From assembly GCA_009268125.1 (NCBI GenBank), contig WBOU01000022.1, forward strand, positions 1 to 64,000: a stretch of DNA of 64,000 nucleotides, written 5' to 3'. The position numbers and the translations under genes were made by a program. Every line of letters starts with the position of its first letter. Within the stretch, counting starts at the first letter, position 1. This DNA comes from Chloroflexia bacterium SDU3-3. GTDB taxonomy: Bacteria > Chloroflexota > Chloroflexia > Chloroflexales > Roseiflexaceae. Of the stretch, positions 17,882 through 27,068 are shown piece after piece. Below the pieces are notes generated by a model. The model ran no database searches, was not told the origin of the DNA, and worked only from the letters and a program-made list of their open reading frames with translations.

Positions 17882-19048
17882 CTACAGCGCCAGCGCGCGG
17901 GCCGCGCAGAAATAGCTGGCCATCGCTGGGTCGGCGGAGAGGTCGAAGCGGGTGGGGTCGCCCGCGCGCAGCCCGGCCATGGGCATGAGCCGCGCGGTGA
18001 GCGGCTTGCGGTAGGTGGCCGAGAGCGTGGCGACCTCGGCCAGCACCTGGGCAATGGCGGGGGCGCTGGCGTCGCCAGGCAGCGGGATGGTGTCTAGGCC
18101 AGTGCCGCACACCGCGCTGAAGGCTAGCAGGTCGCGCAGGGTGTAGCGGCCTTCGTCGCAGCGCTGGGCCAGCACGGTGTCCTCCAGCACGGGCAGCATC
18201 ACCCCGCTGAAGCCTAGGCGCGTGACCTGGGCCGCCTGGATGGCGGCGGTGAGGGCGCGCACCGCCGCCATGGTGCCCCATGCCCCGAAGGGCACGCCGC
18301 TGATCGCCTCGATGGCCGCGCCCACGCTGGTCTCGTCGCCAGGGCGGGGCGCGAGCGACCAGTCGCAGCCAGCGTAGCGCACCCCGGTCTGGCCCGCCAG
18401 GTCGCCCAGGGCGGCGCGGATGCCCGCGTCGTGGCGCTCGATCAGGGCGGTGAGCTGGGCCATGGCCTGGCGCGAGGCCGCGCCCAGCGCCGCAGGCGGC
18501 TGGCCCGGCGCAGGCAGGCCGCGCACAGCCTCGCGGGCCAGCGCCGAGGCCTCTGGCCCGATGGCCAGCCAGGGGTCGCCCCGGTCGTGGTAGGAGGCGG
18601 GCAGGAAGGGCGAGCCGGGGCCAACGTTGGCCAGCGCAGCGAAGCGCATATTGCCGAAGCCATCGGGCGAGAGCTGGGCGAGCGCCACCATGGCCTCGGC
18701 GGCGGCGCGCAGGTGCTCGGGCAGCACCTGGCCGTCGGGGGTGACGATCTGGGCCGATGCGAAGACCGCCTGGGTCGAGCCGATCACCTCGGCGGCGGCG
18801 GCCAGCCGATCGCCCTCTAGCGGGCCGAGCGACACAAAGCCAAAGCCGTGCTCTAGGGCCAGCTCCTCGGCCCCACGGGCGATGGTAGCCATATCGCCAC
18901 ACACATTCGATGCCAGCGAAAGCGCCAGCCGCATGTTCTGGACCACATAGCCCGCGTCCTCCAGCCTGGCCCGCGCCAGCCGCGCCGCCGCAGCGGCCTG
19001 GGCCAGCGAGTCCTCCCTCGCGCCCACCGTGATCGTGCGGATCTGCAT
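17882..19048 (-). CDS. DUF711/UPF0210 family protein
   Basis: The 388-residue product starts MQIRTITVG and carries the segments seen in DUF711 proteins (FGFVSLGPLEGD, FGNMRFAALANVGPGSPFLPASY, CDWSLAPRPGDETSVGAAIE, LDTIPLPGD). The family has a glycyl-radical-enzyme-like fold reported for some members but no settled function. It has no signal peptide. The ATG at 19048 follows a GGGAGAG site; the longer frame upstream has none. It stands alone between the CHAT locus and the divergent APH-like kinase gene. Confidence 0.75.
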   Translation of the reverse strand: MQIRTITVGAREDSLAQAAAAARLARARLEDAGYVVQNMRLALSLASNVCGDMATIARGAEELALEHGFGFVSLGPLEGDRLAAAAEVIGSTQAVFASAQIVTPDGQVLPEHLRAAAEAMVALAQLSPDGFGNMRFAALANVGPGSPFLPASYHDRGDPWLAIGPEASALAREAVRGLPAPGQPPAALGAASRQAMAQLTALIERHDAGIRAALGDLAGQTGVRYAGCDWSLAPRPGDETSVGAAIEAISGVPFGAWGTMAAVRALTAAIQAAQVTRLGFSGVMLPVLEDTVLAQRCDEGRYTLRDLLAFSAVCGTGLDTIPLPGDASAPAIAQVLAEVATLSATYRKPLTARLMPMAGLRAGDPTRFDLSADPAMASYFCAARALAL

Positions 19049-19195
19049 GATCCTCTCCCTTTCCTCGCGCGTGCCGCGCTGATCAAGCCTGCTCATCATT
19101 ATCGCGTAGCGCGGCTCCGCCCCCGGCGGGATGAAGCCGCCAGCATGCGGTGCTACAATCGCGGCGTACCCGCCCGCAGAGCAAAGAAGCACGTT

Positions 19196-20164
19196 ATGTA
19201 CAGCCGAACCAAGACCAAGATCGACCACTCGACGCTGAGCCAGATCGTCGCATCGGCATTTGGCCCCGACCGCCACCTCGCGCAGAGCCGCGAGCTGACC
19301 GATGGCTACTTCAACGCCGCGTACCTGCTGGAGCTGAGCGACGGCCAGCGCGCCGTGCTGAAGGCCGCGCCGCCCGCCGATGTGCGGGTGATGCGCTACG
19401 AGCACCAGCTGATGCGCGCCGAGGCCGCGGCCATGGGCCTAGCCCACGCCCGCACCAGCGCGCCAGTGCCCGCCGTGCTAGCCTTCGACACCAGCCACCA
19501 CCTGCTGGGCCAGGACTACCTGATCATGTCGTTCGTGCCGGGCACGCCGCTAAACAAGATCAAGGCCGAGCTTTCGCCTGAGGCGGTGGCGGGGGTGGAG
19601 CGCCAAATCGGCGGCTTCCTAGCGCAGATGCACCGGATCGCCGGGCCAGGCTTCGGCCCGATGACCGGCGTGCCCGCGCCGATGCCCACCTGGGGCGCGG
19701 CCTTCTACGCGATGATGGATGATATTCTAACCGATGGCGAGGAGATGGGGGTGGCGCTGCCGCGCGCCGCCGCCGACATCCGCGCGCTAGTGGCGCGCCA
19801 CGCGCCGCTGCTGGATGCCGTGCGCACGCCCAGCCTAGTGCACTGGGATCTGTGGGACGGCAATATCTTCTACGACCAACAGCTGGGGCAGGTGACGGGC
19901 CTGATCGACTTTGAGCGGGCGATGTGGGCCGACCCGCTGATCGAGAACCAGTTCTTCTGCCATAGCGAGTCGGATGCCTTCGCGGAGGGCTACGGCGCGC
20001 GGCTGCTGGCCGACGAGGCGGCCCACACACGCCGCGATCTCTACGACATCCACCTGCTGCTCATCCTGATCGTCGAGCCGGCCTTCCGGCAGTATGAGGA
20101 CAACGGGCTGGAGCTGTGGGCGCGTGAGCAGATCGACGGCGTGTTCAGGCGTATGGGCATGTAG
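19196..20164 (+). CDS. Aminoglycoside-phosphotransferase-fold kinase
   Basis: The 322-residue protein shows the APH kinase layout: a nucleotide loop region near RELTDGYFNAAYLLEL, the ATP-binding Lys in RAVLKAAPP, the catalytic loop LVHWDLWDGNIFYD with Asp and Asn, and the metal-binding IDFERAMWADP. Such kinases act on antibiotics, sugars, choline or other small molecules, and the substrate is not predictable. ATG 19196 is preferred; the upstream extension begins close to a TACAAT -10-like box (19154-19159) and is unlikely to be translated. Confidence 0.85.
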   Translation: MYSRTKTKIDHSTLSQIVASAFGPDRHLAQSRELTDGYFNAAYLLELSDGQRAVLKAAPPADVRVMRYEHQLMRAEAAAMGLAHARTSAPVPAVLAFDTSHHLLGQDYLIMSFVPGTPLNKIKAELSPEAVAGVERQIGGFLAQMHRIAGPGFGPMTGVPAPMPTWGAAFYAMMDDILTDGEEMGVALPRAAADIRALVARHAPLLDAVRTPSLVHWDLWDGNIFYDQQLGQVTGLIDFERAMWADPLIENQFFCHSESDAFAEGYGARLLADEAAHTRRDLYDIHLLLILIVEPAFRQYEDNGLELWAREQIDGVFRRMGM

Positions 20165-20401
20165 CGCGGGCGGCGCGGCCCGACCGTGGGTGGTGCTTGC
20201 GGTCGGGCTGCGCTGGCGACGCTTTATGGCCTCACGAGCAGTGTAACCTTGTTCCTCGGTCACTTCCCCCGCTTCCTCGGTCTCTTCCCTCTCTTCCCCC
20301 GTCAATCTACGCATTGTTTTATGATGCATGAGGTCAATATACATATGTTCTCTAGAACAATGGCAGTAAGTGCTATGCATGATGGCGGTTGCTCATGGTT
20401 A

Positions 20402-20470
20402 GTGGGTGCGTGCCCTGCGCGGGCGGCGCCTAGGGGCGCACCTTCACCGTATGGGCCAGGTGGGGATGGC
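20402..20470. repeat. Family A repeat, deletion derivative (copy 3)
   Basis: The 5' landmark TGCCCTGCGCGGGCGGCG is joined directly to the 3' landmark (CACCTTCACCGTATGGGCC), with the central hairpins and the GCATATGG block missing. It resembles the 9424 and 43808 copies with an internal deletion of about 110 bp. Confidence 0.7.
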
Positions 20471-20504
20471 TGGCTTTTCACCATTTCCTAGTGCCTTTTA
20501 TTCC

Positions 20505-20650
20505 CTTGGTGTCTTGGTGTCTTGGTGGTGAAAATCTTCATGCCTCGCGCCTTCGTGGTGAATCGGCCCCTTGGTGTCTTGGTGGTAAACATCTTCGTGC
20601 CTTCGCGTCTTCGTGGTGAATCGGTCCCTTGGTGTCTTGGTGGTGAACAT
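20505..20650. repeat. Tandem CTTGGTGTCTTGGTGGT-type repeat (family B copy 1)
   Basis: Two to three units of about 60 bases each combine CCTTGGTGTCTTGGTGGT with a GCGCCTTCGTGGTGAATCGG block. The same words recur at 24333-24362, 39079-39118, 43508-43640 and 50885-50994, always between genes. The remaining part of the 20165-20723 gap has no recognisable gene. Confidence 0.8.
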
Positions 20651-20658
20651 CTCGCGCC

Positions 20659-20687
20659 TTGCGGCGGCAAGATCGCTGGGCTATAAT
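20659..20687 (+). promoter_or_regulatory. Sigma-70-type promoter for the OYE-like gene
   Basis: TTGCGG (20659-20664) and TATAAT (20682-20687) are separated by 17 bases. The predicted start of transcription is about 30 bases before the ATG at 20724. Confidence 0.75.
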
Positions 20688-20723
20688 TCCCCCACACGCG
20701 CACATTGAGAATGCCCACTGCCT

Positions 20724-21647
20724 ATGCACCTCTTCAGCCCGCTGAGTATCGGCCCGACGCGACTCCCGAACCGGATTGTGTTTGCCGGGCTGCCAAGCGG
20801 CCACGCGAGCAGAGATGGCAGCATCTCGCCCGCCTTCACCGCGTTCTACGCCGCGCGGGCCGCAGGTGGTGCGGGCGCGGTGGTGCTCGAATCGGCCTGG
20901 CCGCTCGCGCCGAGCGCGCAGACCATCCCCCACCTCGGACTCTACCACGACCGACAGATAGCAGATCTCGGAAGCTGTATCGAGCGTATCCATAGCGCGG
21001 GCAGCTGCGCGCTGGTGCAGATCGACCAGCCGATCGTGATCGCCAGCCTCTCCGACGAGGGGCTGGGCCAGATCAGCAAGGCCTGGATCGCAGCGGCACA
21101 GCGGGCCTGCAGCGCCGGGGCCGACGGCGTGCTGCTCTCGTGCGTGGACGGCGGGCCGTTCCAGCAGCTGCTCTCGCCGCTGACCAACCAGCGCGCGGGC
21201 CGCTTCGGCGGGCCGCTGGACCGGCGCATGCAGCTGCTGCAGGACACCGTGGAGCGCATGCACGCCCGCTTCAGCGCGCGCATGGTGGTGGGGCTGCGGC
21301 TGCTGGTCGAGGAGTTCACCCCCGGCGGCGTGACGCTGCAGGACGCGCGGGTGATCGCCCGCCGCATGAGCATCGCCGGGGCCAGGCTGGTGGAGGTGTT
21401 CGCACCCACGGTGGGCGCGGTGCCCATGGCCTACTTCCCCGGCTGGCGCACCCCGCTGGCGGCGGCCATCCGCGCCGTGGTGGATGTGCCGGTGATGGTG
21501 GGCGACCTGAACGACGACCCCGAGTTCGCCAACAGCGTGCTGGCCGACCGCTGCGCCGACCTCGTGTGCATGGGCGAGGTGCTGCGCGACGACGCGGCAT
21601 GGCCCAAGCGCGCGCGGGCCGCGCTCTTCCCCGATGGGCGGGAGTAA
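20724..21647 (+). CDS. Old-yellow-enzyme-like NADH:flavin oxidoreductase
   Basis: The 307-residue protein has the OYE-family start (LFSPLSIGPTRLPNRIVFAG), the central SAGADGVLLSCVDGGPFQQLLSPLTNQRAGRFGGPL segment (trimmed here: the Asn-Gln-Arg-xx-Arg-(Y/F)-GG core is present), and the C-terminal FMN-phosphate region (VMVGDL, CADLVCMGEVLRDDAAWP). It should bind FMN and reduce activated double bonds or be part of a related catabolic enzyme. It is shorter than typical OYEs (about 350). The usual His pair at the substrate site is not obvious (VQIDQP in place of QLxHxGR), so catalysis may differ. Confidence 0.8.
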   Translation: MHLFSPLSIGPTRLPNRIVFAGLPSGHASRDGSISPAFTAFYAARAAGGAGAVVLESAWPLAPSAQTIPHLGLYHDRQIADLGSCIERIHSAGSCALVQIDQPIVIASLSDEGLGQISKAWIAAAQRACSAGADGVLLSCVDGGPFQQLLSPLTNQRAGRFGGPLDRRMQLLQDTVERMHARFSARMVVGLRLLVEEFTPGGVTLQDARVIARRMSIAGARLVEVFAPTVGAVPMAYFPGWRTPLAAAIRAVVDVPVMVGDLNDDPEFANSVLADRCADLVCMGEVLRDDAAWPKRARAALFPDGRE

Positions 21648-21703
21648 GACGGGCAGCGCCGCCCCCACGTGAACCATAGATCTACCTTACAGAAAGGCTA
21701 GCG

Positions 21704-23002
21704 ATGACAACCTACGAGCACCGCCTCCCCAACGGCATGCTGGTGCTGCTGCGCGAGTCGCACGCCGCGCCCGTGGCCACCTGCTGGGTGTGGTACCGCG
21801 TCGGCTCGCGCAACGAGGTGCCCGGCACCACCGGCATCTCGCACTGGGTCGAGCATATGCTGTTCAAGGGCACGCCCACCATCGCCAAGGGCGAGATGGA
21901 CCGCCTGATCGCCCGCAACGGCGGCACCTTCAACGGCTTCACATCCTACGACTACACCGCCTACTACGAGACCCTGCCCTCGGACAAGATCGAGCTGGGC
22001 CTGCAGATCGAGTCGGACCGCATGATGAACTCGCTGTTCGACCCCGAGGAGGTGGAGAGCGAGCGCACCGTGATCATCTCCGAGCGCGAGGGCCACGAGA
22101 ACGACCCCGAGTGGTGGCTCGGCTCGGCCATGATGACCTCGGCCTACCAGTACCACCCCTACCGCAACGAGATCATCGGCTGGAAGAGCGACCTGCTGGC
22201 CATGACCCGCGACGAGCTGTACCAGCACTACCAGAGCTACTATATGCCCAACAACGCCGTGCTGGTGGTGGTGGGCGACTTCGACCACGCCGAGATGCTG
22301 GCCAAGATCGAGCGCTACTTCGCGCACCTGCCCGCAGGCCCGGCGCTGCCCGCCGTGCGCGCCGTGGAGCCGGAGCAGCAGGGCGAGCGCCGCGTGGTCA
22401 TCCGCCGCCCCGGCGCGGCGCAGTATGTGCAGGTGGCCTACCACGCCGTGGACTGCCGCCACGCCGACTTCGCCCCGCTGATCGTGCTGGACGCGGTGCT
22501 CTCGGGCGCGAAGGGCCTGGGCTTCGGCGGCGGCGCGCAGACCAACCGCAGCGCCCGCATCTACCGCGCCCTGGTCGAGACCCAGATCGCATCCTACGCG
22601 GGCAGCGGCTTCCGGCCCTCGTTCGACCCCGGCCTGTTCGAGCTAGACGCCACCGTGCAGGAGCCGAACACCTGCGAGGATGTCGAGCGCGCCCTGGTGG
22701 CCGAGGTCGAGCGCGTGCGCGCCGAGGGCGTCTCGCCCGCCGAGGTGGCCAAGGCGATCAAGCAGACCCGGGCGCAGATCGCCTACTCCAGCGAGAGCGT
22801 GACCCAGCAGGCGCTCCAGCTGGGCATGTGGGAGCTGCTGGACAGCTACAAGCGGCTCGACACCATCCTGGATGAGGTGGCCGCCGTCACCCCCGAGGAT
22901 GTGCAGCGCGTGGCCCAGACCTACCTGCACGAGAACAACCGCACGGTGGGCTACTTCATCCCCACCGAGGACGAAGCGGGCGAGGCCGAGGACGAGGCCT
23001 AG
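21704..23002 (+). CDS. M16-family zinc peptidase (catalytic subunit)
   Basis: The 432-residue protein carries the inverted zinc motif HxxEH (His47, Glu50, His51 in ISHWVEHMLFKG) near the N-terminus and the distal Glu region (EVESERTVIISERE) of M16B peptidases. Length and layout match one subunit of the bacterial heterodimeric processing-peptidase type. No signal peptide is seen. It is followed 43 bases later by a second M16 gene without the zinc motif, and the two probably form a working pair that degrades peptides. Confidence 0.93.
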   Translation: MTTYEHRLPNGMLVLLRESHAAPVATCWVWYRVGSRNEVPGTTGISHWVEHMLFKGTPTIAKGEMDRLIARNGGTFNGFTSYDYTAYYETLPSDKIELGLQIESDRMMNSLFDPEEVESERTVIISEREGHENDPEWWLGSAMMTSAYQYHPYRNEIIGWKSDLLAMTRDELYQHYQSYYMPNNAVLVVVGDFDHAEMLAKIERYFAHLPAGPALPAVRAVEPEQQGERRVVIRRPGAAQYVQVAYHAVDCRHADFAPLIVLDAVLSGAKGLGFGGGAQTNRSARIYRALVETQIASYAGSGFRPSFDPGLFELDATVQEPNTCEDVERALVAEVERVRAEGVSPAEVAKAIKQTRAQIAYSSESVTQQALQLGMWELLDSYKRLDTILDEVAAVTPEDVQRVAQTYLHENNRTVGYFIPTEDEAGEAEDEA

Positions 23003-23045
23003 CCAGATCCGGTGTCCAGTGCGACACCTTCAAAGGAGCCAGAGC

Positions 23046-24326
23046 ATGACAACTCCCCCAGGGGGCGACGCAATAGAGACGGCCACGCGGCACGTGCTGC
23101 CAAACGGCATGGTGGCGCTCATCCAGCGCAACCCGGCCAGCACCACCGTGAGCGTGCGCGGCGAGGTGCGGGCGGGCGCGGTGCACGAGGCCGCCGAGAA
23201 GAACGGGCTGGCCGTGTTCACCGGCGCGTCGCTCATACGCGGCACCCAGCGCCGCAGCTTCCAGCAGATCGTAGCCGAGACCGAGGAGCGCGGCTGCAGC
23301 GTGAACGCGGGCGGCGGCCAGCACGCCAGCGGCTTCGGCGGGCGGGCGCTGGCCGAGGATCTGCCGCTCATCCTTGAGGTGCTGGCCGAGATGCTGTCGC
23401 AGCCGATCTTCCCCGCACAGGAGATCGAGCGGCTGCGCGGCCAGTTTCTGACCGGCCTGCGCGAGAGCGAGCAGGAGACCCGCACCCAGGCGTCGCGGGC
23501 CATCCGCCAGATGCTCTTCCCGCCCGAGCACCCCTACAGCCGCCTGAGCAGCGGCACCATCGCCAGCATCGAGAAGCTGACCCGCGACGATCTGGTGGCC
23601 TTCCACCGCAACTACCACCCCGCCGCCACCACGATCGCGATCGTGGGCGACGTGCAGCCGCAGGCCGTGGTGGAGCTGCTGGAGCAGAGCTTCGGGCACT
23701 GGGAGCCGCTGGGCCAGCCGCCCACGCTGGCGCTGCCCCAGCCCACGCCAATCAGCGGCATCGAGCGACGCGACATCGCGCTGCCCGGCAAGAGCCAGAC
23801 CGACGTGATCTGGGCGGTCCACGGCATCGCCCGCACCGACCCCGACTTCTACACGGCCAGCGTGGCCAACATGATCCTGGGCCGGATCGGCATGGGCGGG
23901 CGGCTGGGCGACAATGTGCGCGAGCAGCAGGGCCTGGCCTACTACTGCGGCAGCAGCCTAGAGGCCGACATGGGCGCTGGCCCGTGGGTGGCGCTGGCGG
24001 GCGTGAACCCGGCGGATGTGGAGAAGGCGATCAGCGCCATGGTCCACGAGATCGCTCGCTTCGCCGCCGAAGGCCCCACCGACGAGGAGCTGGCCGATGC
24101 CCGCGACTACATGACCGGCAGCACCGTGCTGGGCCTGGAGACCAACGACGGCATCGCGGGCACGCTGCTGGGCATCGAGCGCTACAGCCTGGGGCTGGAC
24201 TACATCCGCCGCTACCCGGAGATCATCCGCTCGATCAGCGCTGAGCAGATCGTGGACGTGACGCGCAAGTACCTCTCCACCAGCAGCTACGCGGTGGTGA
24301 CGGCGGGGCCTGCGATCGCGGGCTAA
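23046..24326 (+). CDS. M16-family subunit without the zinc motif
   Basis: The 426-residue protein aligns in layout with its neighbour, but the place of HxxEH reads VFTGASLIRG (residues 57-66), so it cannot bind the catalytic zinc in the usual way. It keeps the R/Y-type C-terminal motif (GRLGDNVREQQGLAYY) that non-catalytic partners contribute to the active site in M16B heterodimers. The ATG at 23046 follows AAAGGAGCC; the upstream in-frame extension overlaps the first gene and is rejected. Confidence 0.9.
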   Translation: MTTPPGGDAIETATRHVLPNGMVALIQRNPASTTVSVRGEVRAGAVHEAAEKNGLAVFTGASLIRGTQRRSFQQIVAETEERGCSVNAGGGQHASGFGGRALAEDLPLILEVLAEMLSQPIFPAQEIERLRGQFLTGLRESEQETRTQASRAIRQMLFPPEHPYSRLSSGTIASIEKLTRDDLVAFHRNYHPAATTIAIVGDVQPQAVVELLEQSFGHWEPLGQPPTLALPQPTPISGIERRDIALPGKSQTDVIWAVHGIARTDPDFYTASVANMILGRIGMGGRLGDNVREQQGLAYYCGSSLEADMGAGPWVALAGVNPADVEKAISAMVHEIARFAAEGPTDEELADARDYMTGSTVLGLETNDGIAGTLLGIERYSLGLDYIRRYPEIIRSISAEQIVDVTRKYLSTSSYAVVTAGPAIAG

Positions 24327-24730
24327 GAAAACCTTTACCACCAAGACTCCAAGGCCCCAAGTTTCGGAGGAGCCGTGTTTTCGATGAGGGTGGACACAAG
24401 ATCCGCCTTCATCCAAAATACAGCGCAACGCCGTAGGGGCAGATCTCGGATCCGCCCGCGATGATGAGCATTGAGATACATTGGCCGCATCGTGTCGCGT
24501 GCGATGAACGCAATGTATGCAATGCGGGCGAACACCAGGTTCGCCCCTACACCCGTTGGGATACGATGCACACATCGCGCGGCATTTTCGATGTCGGCAA
24601 TGGGCGTTCATCGCCCACACCGCCGTAGGGGCGGATCTCGTGTCCGCCCGCGATGAGATCAGCTCAGCACATCGCTGCGCCGCAGCAACGAGAACCGGCG
24701 ACCGCCAACTGTAGAGATAGAGGGCAACCG
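24327..24730. repeat. Intergenic repeats (families B and C)
   Basis: At 24333-24362 there is a family B piece (TTTACCACCAAGACTCCAAGG). Three family C units follow: 24433-24462, an inverted one at 24524-24550, and 24625-24652. Each reads GTAGGGGC(G/A) followed by an imperfect or perfect hairpin ending CGCCCGC. In the third unit GGCGGA pairs with TCCGCC, and in the inverted unit GGCGAA pairs with TTCGCC. No gene is supported here. Confidence 0.75.
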
Positions 24731-25063
24731 ATGACGACAGACCGATGGATCGAGATGGCCCCCGGCGTGCTGCGGCGTACCCTGGCCGCAGGCGAGCACC
24801 TGATGCAGATGGAGGTGACGCTGCAAAAGGGCAGCACGCTGCCGCTGCACCACCATCCGCACGAGCAGGTGACGCACGTCATCCGCGGGCGGCTGCGCAT
24901 GCACCTGGCGGGCACGCCCCACGAGATCGGCGCGGGCGACTCGCTGCTGATGCTGCCCAACATGCCACACGATGTCGAGGCCCTGGAAGACTCGCTGGTG
25001 ATCGACACCTTCAGCCCGCCGCGCGAGGATCTGCTGGCGCAGGATCGCGGGCAGCAGGGCTAG
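24731..25063 (+). CDS. Small single-domain cupin
   Basis: The 110-residue protein has the cupin metal motif HHHPHEQVTHVIRG (motif 1) and a motif 2 with PNMPHDVEAL. The histidines and Glu could bind a divalent metal. Single-domain cupins of this type have varied or unknown roles. The ATG at 24731 has AGGG upstream. It converges on lysJ across a bidirectional terminator and has no evident operon partner. Confidence 0.85.
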   Translation: MTTDRWIEMAPGVLRRTLAAGEHLMQMEVTLQKGSTLPLHHHPHEQVTHVIRGRLRMHLAGTPHEIGAGDSLLMLPNMPHDVEALEDSLVIDTFSPPREDLLAQDRGQQG

Positions 25064-25082
25064 CTGGCCTCCTTCTCAGCAA

Positions 25083-25120
25083 AAAAGGGCGCGATCGAAA
25101 AACTTCGATCGCGCCCTTTT
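25083..25120. terminator. Bidirectional terminator closing the lysine cluster
   Basis: AAAAGGGCGCGATCGA (25083-25098) pairs with its exact complement at 25105-25120, leaving a six-base loop. A and T runs flank both sides. It lies between the cupin stop and the lysJ stop, serving both strands. Confidence 0.92.
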
Positions 25121-25141
25121 CCCATGTCTCGCGCGCCCGCC

Positions 25142-26314
25142 CTACGAGAGCACCTCGCCGATGGTGGCCACCACGCGGTCGAGCTGCTCGTAGGTGATAA
25201 CCAGGGGCGGCAGCAGGCGCAGCACGTTGGGGCCAGCGGGCAGGGCCAGCACACCCTGGTCCATCAGCGCCTGGAGGTGGGGCTGCACGCGCTCCTTCAG
25301 CTCTAGCCCCACCAGCAGGCCCAGGCCGCGCACCTCGCGCACCTTGGCCAGCCGCAGCGCCCGCAGCTTCTCCACCAGGTACGCGCCCTTCTCCTCGGCC
25401 TGCTGGGGCAGGCGCTCCTCCACCAGGGCGCGCAGGGCGGCGCGGGCAGCGGCGCATGCCAGCGGGTTGCCGCCGAAGGTGGTGCCGTGGCTAGCCGGGG
25501 GCATGGGGCCGAGCGCGCCGCGCAGAGCGAACGCGCCCATGGCCATGCCGCCCGCGATGCTCTTGGCCATGGCCAGGATGTCGGGCGTGATGCCGTAGCG
25601 CTCGCAAGCGAACAGCGTGCCAGTGCGCCCGAAGCCGGTCTGCACCTCATCCACGATCAGCAGCGCGCCGCGCTCGGCGCAGATCCGCGCCGCCGCCTGG
25701 GCGTAGGCCGCGCTGGCCGGGCGCACGCCGCCCTCGCCCTGCACCAGCTCGATGATCACCGCCGCCGTCTGCTCGGTCACCGCCGCGTCCAGCGCCTCGA
25801 TCTTGTCGTAGGGCACGTGCGAGAAGCCCTCGACCAGGGGCAGGAACGGCTCGCGGTACTTTGGCTCCCAGGTGGCCGAGAGCGCGCCCAGCGTGCGCCC
25901 GTGAAAGCCGCGCACGGTGGCCACCACGCCGTGCCGCCCGGTGAGCGCGATCGCGGCCTTGATCGAACCCTCCACCGCCTCGGCCCCCGAGTTGCACAGG
26001 AAGATCCGCTCCAGCCCCGCCGGGAGCACGGCGGCCAGCTCGGCCATGTAGGCCGAGCGCTGGTCGTTGTAGAAGATCTCGGGGCAGCTGATCAGCGTGG
26101 CGGCCTGCTGCTGGATGGCGGCGACCACCGCCGGGTGGGCGTGGCCCAGATTGGCCGCGCCCTGGCCACCCACGCAGTCGATGTAGGCGCGGGCCTCGGC
26201 ATCCCACACCGCCGCGCCCTCGCCGCGCACCAGGGCCAGGTTGCGCTTGGGGTAGACCCCGATGGTGTGGGCCTGCTCGGCGGCGATGATTGCTGCGCTG
26301 GTTGTATCGGTCAT
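25142..26314 (-). CDS. lysJ: [LysW]-aminoadipate semialdehyde / acetylornithine aminotransferase
   Basis: This 390-residue PLP enzyme of the class III aminotransferases shows CNSGAEAVEGSIKAA, the VDEVQTGFGRTG block and the PLP-binding Lys251 in LAMAKSIAGGM. In the AAA pathway LysJ turns LysW-bound aminoadipate semialdehyde into LysW-bound lysine using glutamate. The family overlaps ArgD, and the assignment rests on lysZ, lysY, lysX and lysW in the same unit; dual use for arginine is possible. It is the last gene before the terminator. Confidence 0.9.
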   Translation of the reverse strand: MTDTTSAAIIAAEQAHTIGVYPKRNLALVRGEGAAVWDAEARAYIDCVGGQGAANLGHAHPAVVAAIQQQAATLISCPEIFYNDQRSAYMAELAAVLPAGLERIFLCNSGAEAVEGSIKAAIALTGRHGVVATVRGFHGRTLGALSATWEPKYREPFLPLVEGFSHVPYDKIEALDAAVTEQTAAVIIELVQGEGGVRPASAAYAQAAARICAERGALLIVDEVQTGFGRTGTLFACERYGITPDILAMAKSIAGGMAMGAFALRGALGPMPPASHGTTFGGNPLACAAARAALRALVEERLPQQAEEKGAYLVEKLRALRLAKVREVRGLGLLVGLELKERVQPHLQALMDQGVLALPAGPNVLRLLPPLVITYEQLDRVVATIGEVLS

Positions 26315-26372
26315 AGGGGTTTCTCCCTTGCTTCATGTGAAAAAAGTGCGCCGCCTAATCCCCATTCCCCGC

Positions 26373-27068
26373 TCAATCGTCCTTGCGCAGGGCCTGCTCG
26401 GCCAGCGCGCCGCCCCACGGTTCGAGCGGGCGGGCGGGCAGGTGGGCCGTGCTGGGCGCACCGAAGAACAGGCTGCGGTCGGGCGCGAGCAGCACGCGCA
26501 TGATCGCGGCGTTGGGGAACGAGAAGCTGCCGGTGAAGTGGCAGTAGTCGTCCATCGCGCAGGCGTCGAGGGTGGAGGGCTGGGCTAGGTGCACCCACAG
26601 CATGGTGCGGAAGAACTGGGCGTGGCCGAACACCGCCACGAACGGCTCGCCGACGCCACGTAGCAGCTCCAGGGCGGCCTGGGCGCGCACCACCCGCTGC
26701 ACGAACGACTCAGCGCCGGGGCCGTCGCAGTAGTCGGGGTCGCGGCGCTGCCAGTAGGCCGCGAGCAGCGGGGTGCGGTCGGCGATGGTGGTGTTGAGGC
26801 GGTGCTCGTCGCTGAGCGCGGCGCACTCGTGGATGGGCCACTCCTCGCAGGGCGTGCCGGGGTAGCGATCCAGCAGCGGCAGGGCCGTGGCCTTGGCGCA
26901 GCGGTAGGCCGAGGTGATCACGCGCGAGGGGGCGCGGGTGAAGGCCTGGGCCGCGAAGGCCGCCTGCTGCTGGCCAAGCGCGGTCAGGCCGATCTGCTCG
27001 GTCGCGCCCACGCGCGCCCCCGCGTTCGACTCGCTCTGGCCGTGGCGGATAAGCCAGATCTCCGTCAT
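26373..27068 (-). CDS. Histidine-phosphatase-superfamily protein (phosphoglycerate-mutase-like)
   Basis: The 231-residue protein begins LIRHGQSESNAGARVG, the RHG catalytic motif with the phospho-His, and has a later GHAQFFRTML with the second His. It acts as a phosphatase or mutase on small molecules, and the substrate is unknown. Its ATG overlaps the lysZ stop by four bases (ATGA), so translation is coupled to lysZ, which is unusual for a gene with no known step in lysine synthesis. Confidence 0.88.
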   Translation of the reverse strand: MTEIWLIRHGQSESNAGARVGATEQIGLTALGQQQAAFAAQAFTRAPSRVITSAYRCAKATALPLLDRYPGTPCEEWPIHECAALSDEHRLNTTIADRTPLLAAYWQRRDPDYCDGPGAESFVQRVVRAQAALELLRGVGEPFVAVFGHAQFFRTMLWVHLAQPSTLDACAMDDYCHFTGSFSFPNAAIMRVLLAPDRSLFFGAPSTAHLPARPLEPWGGALAEQALRKDD

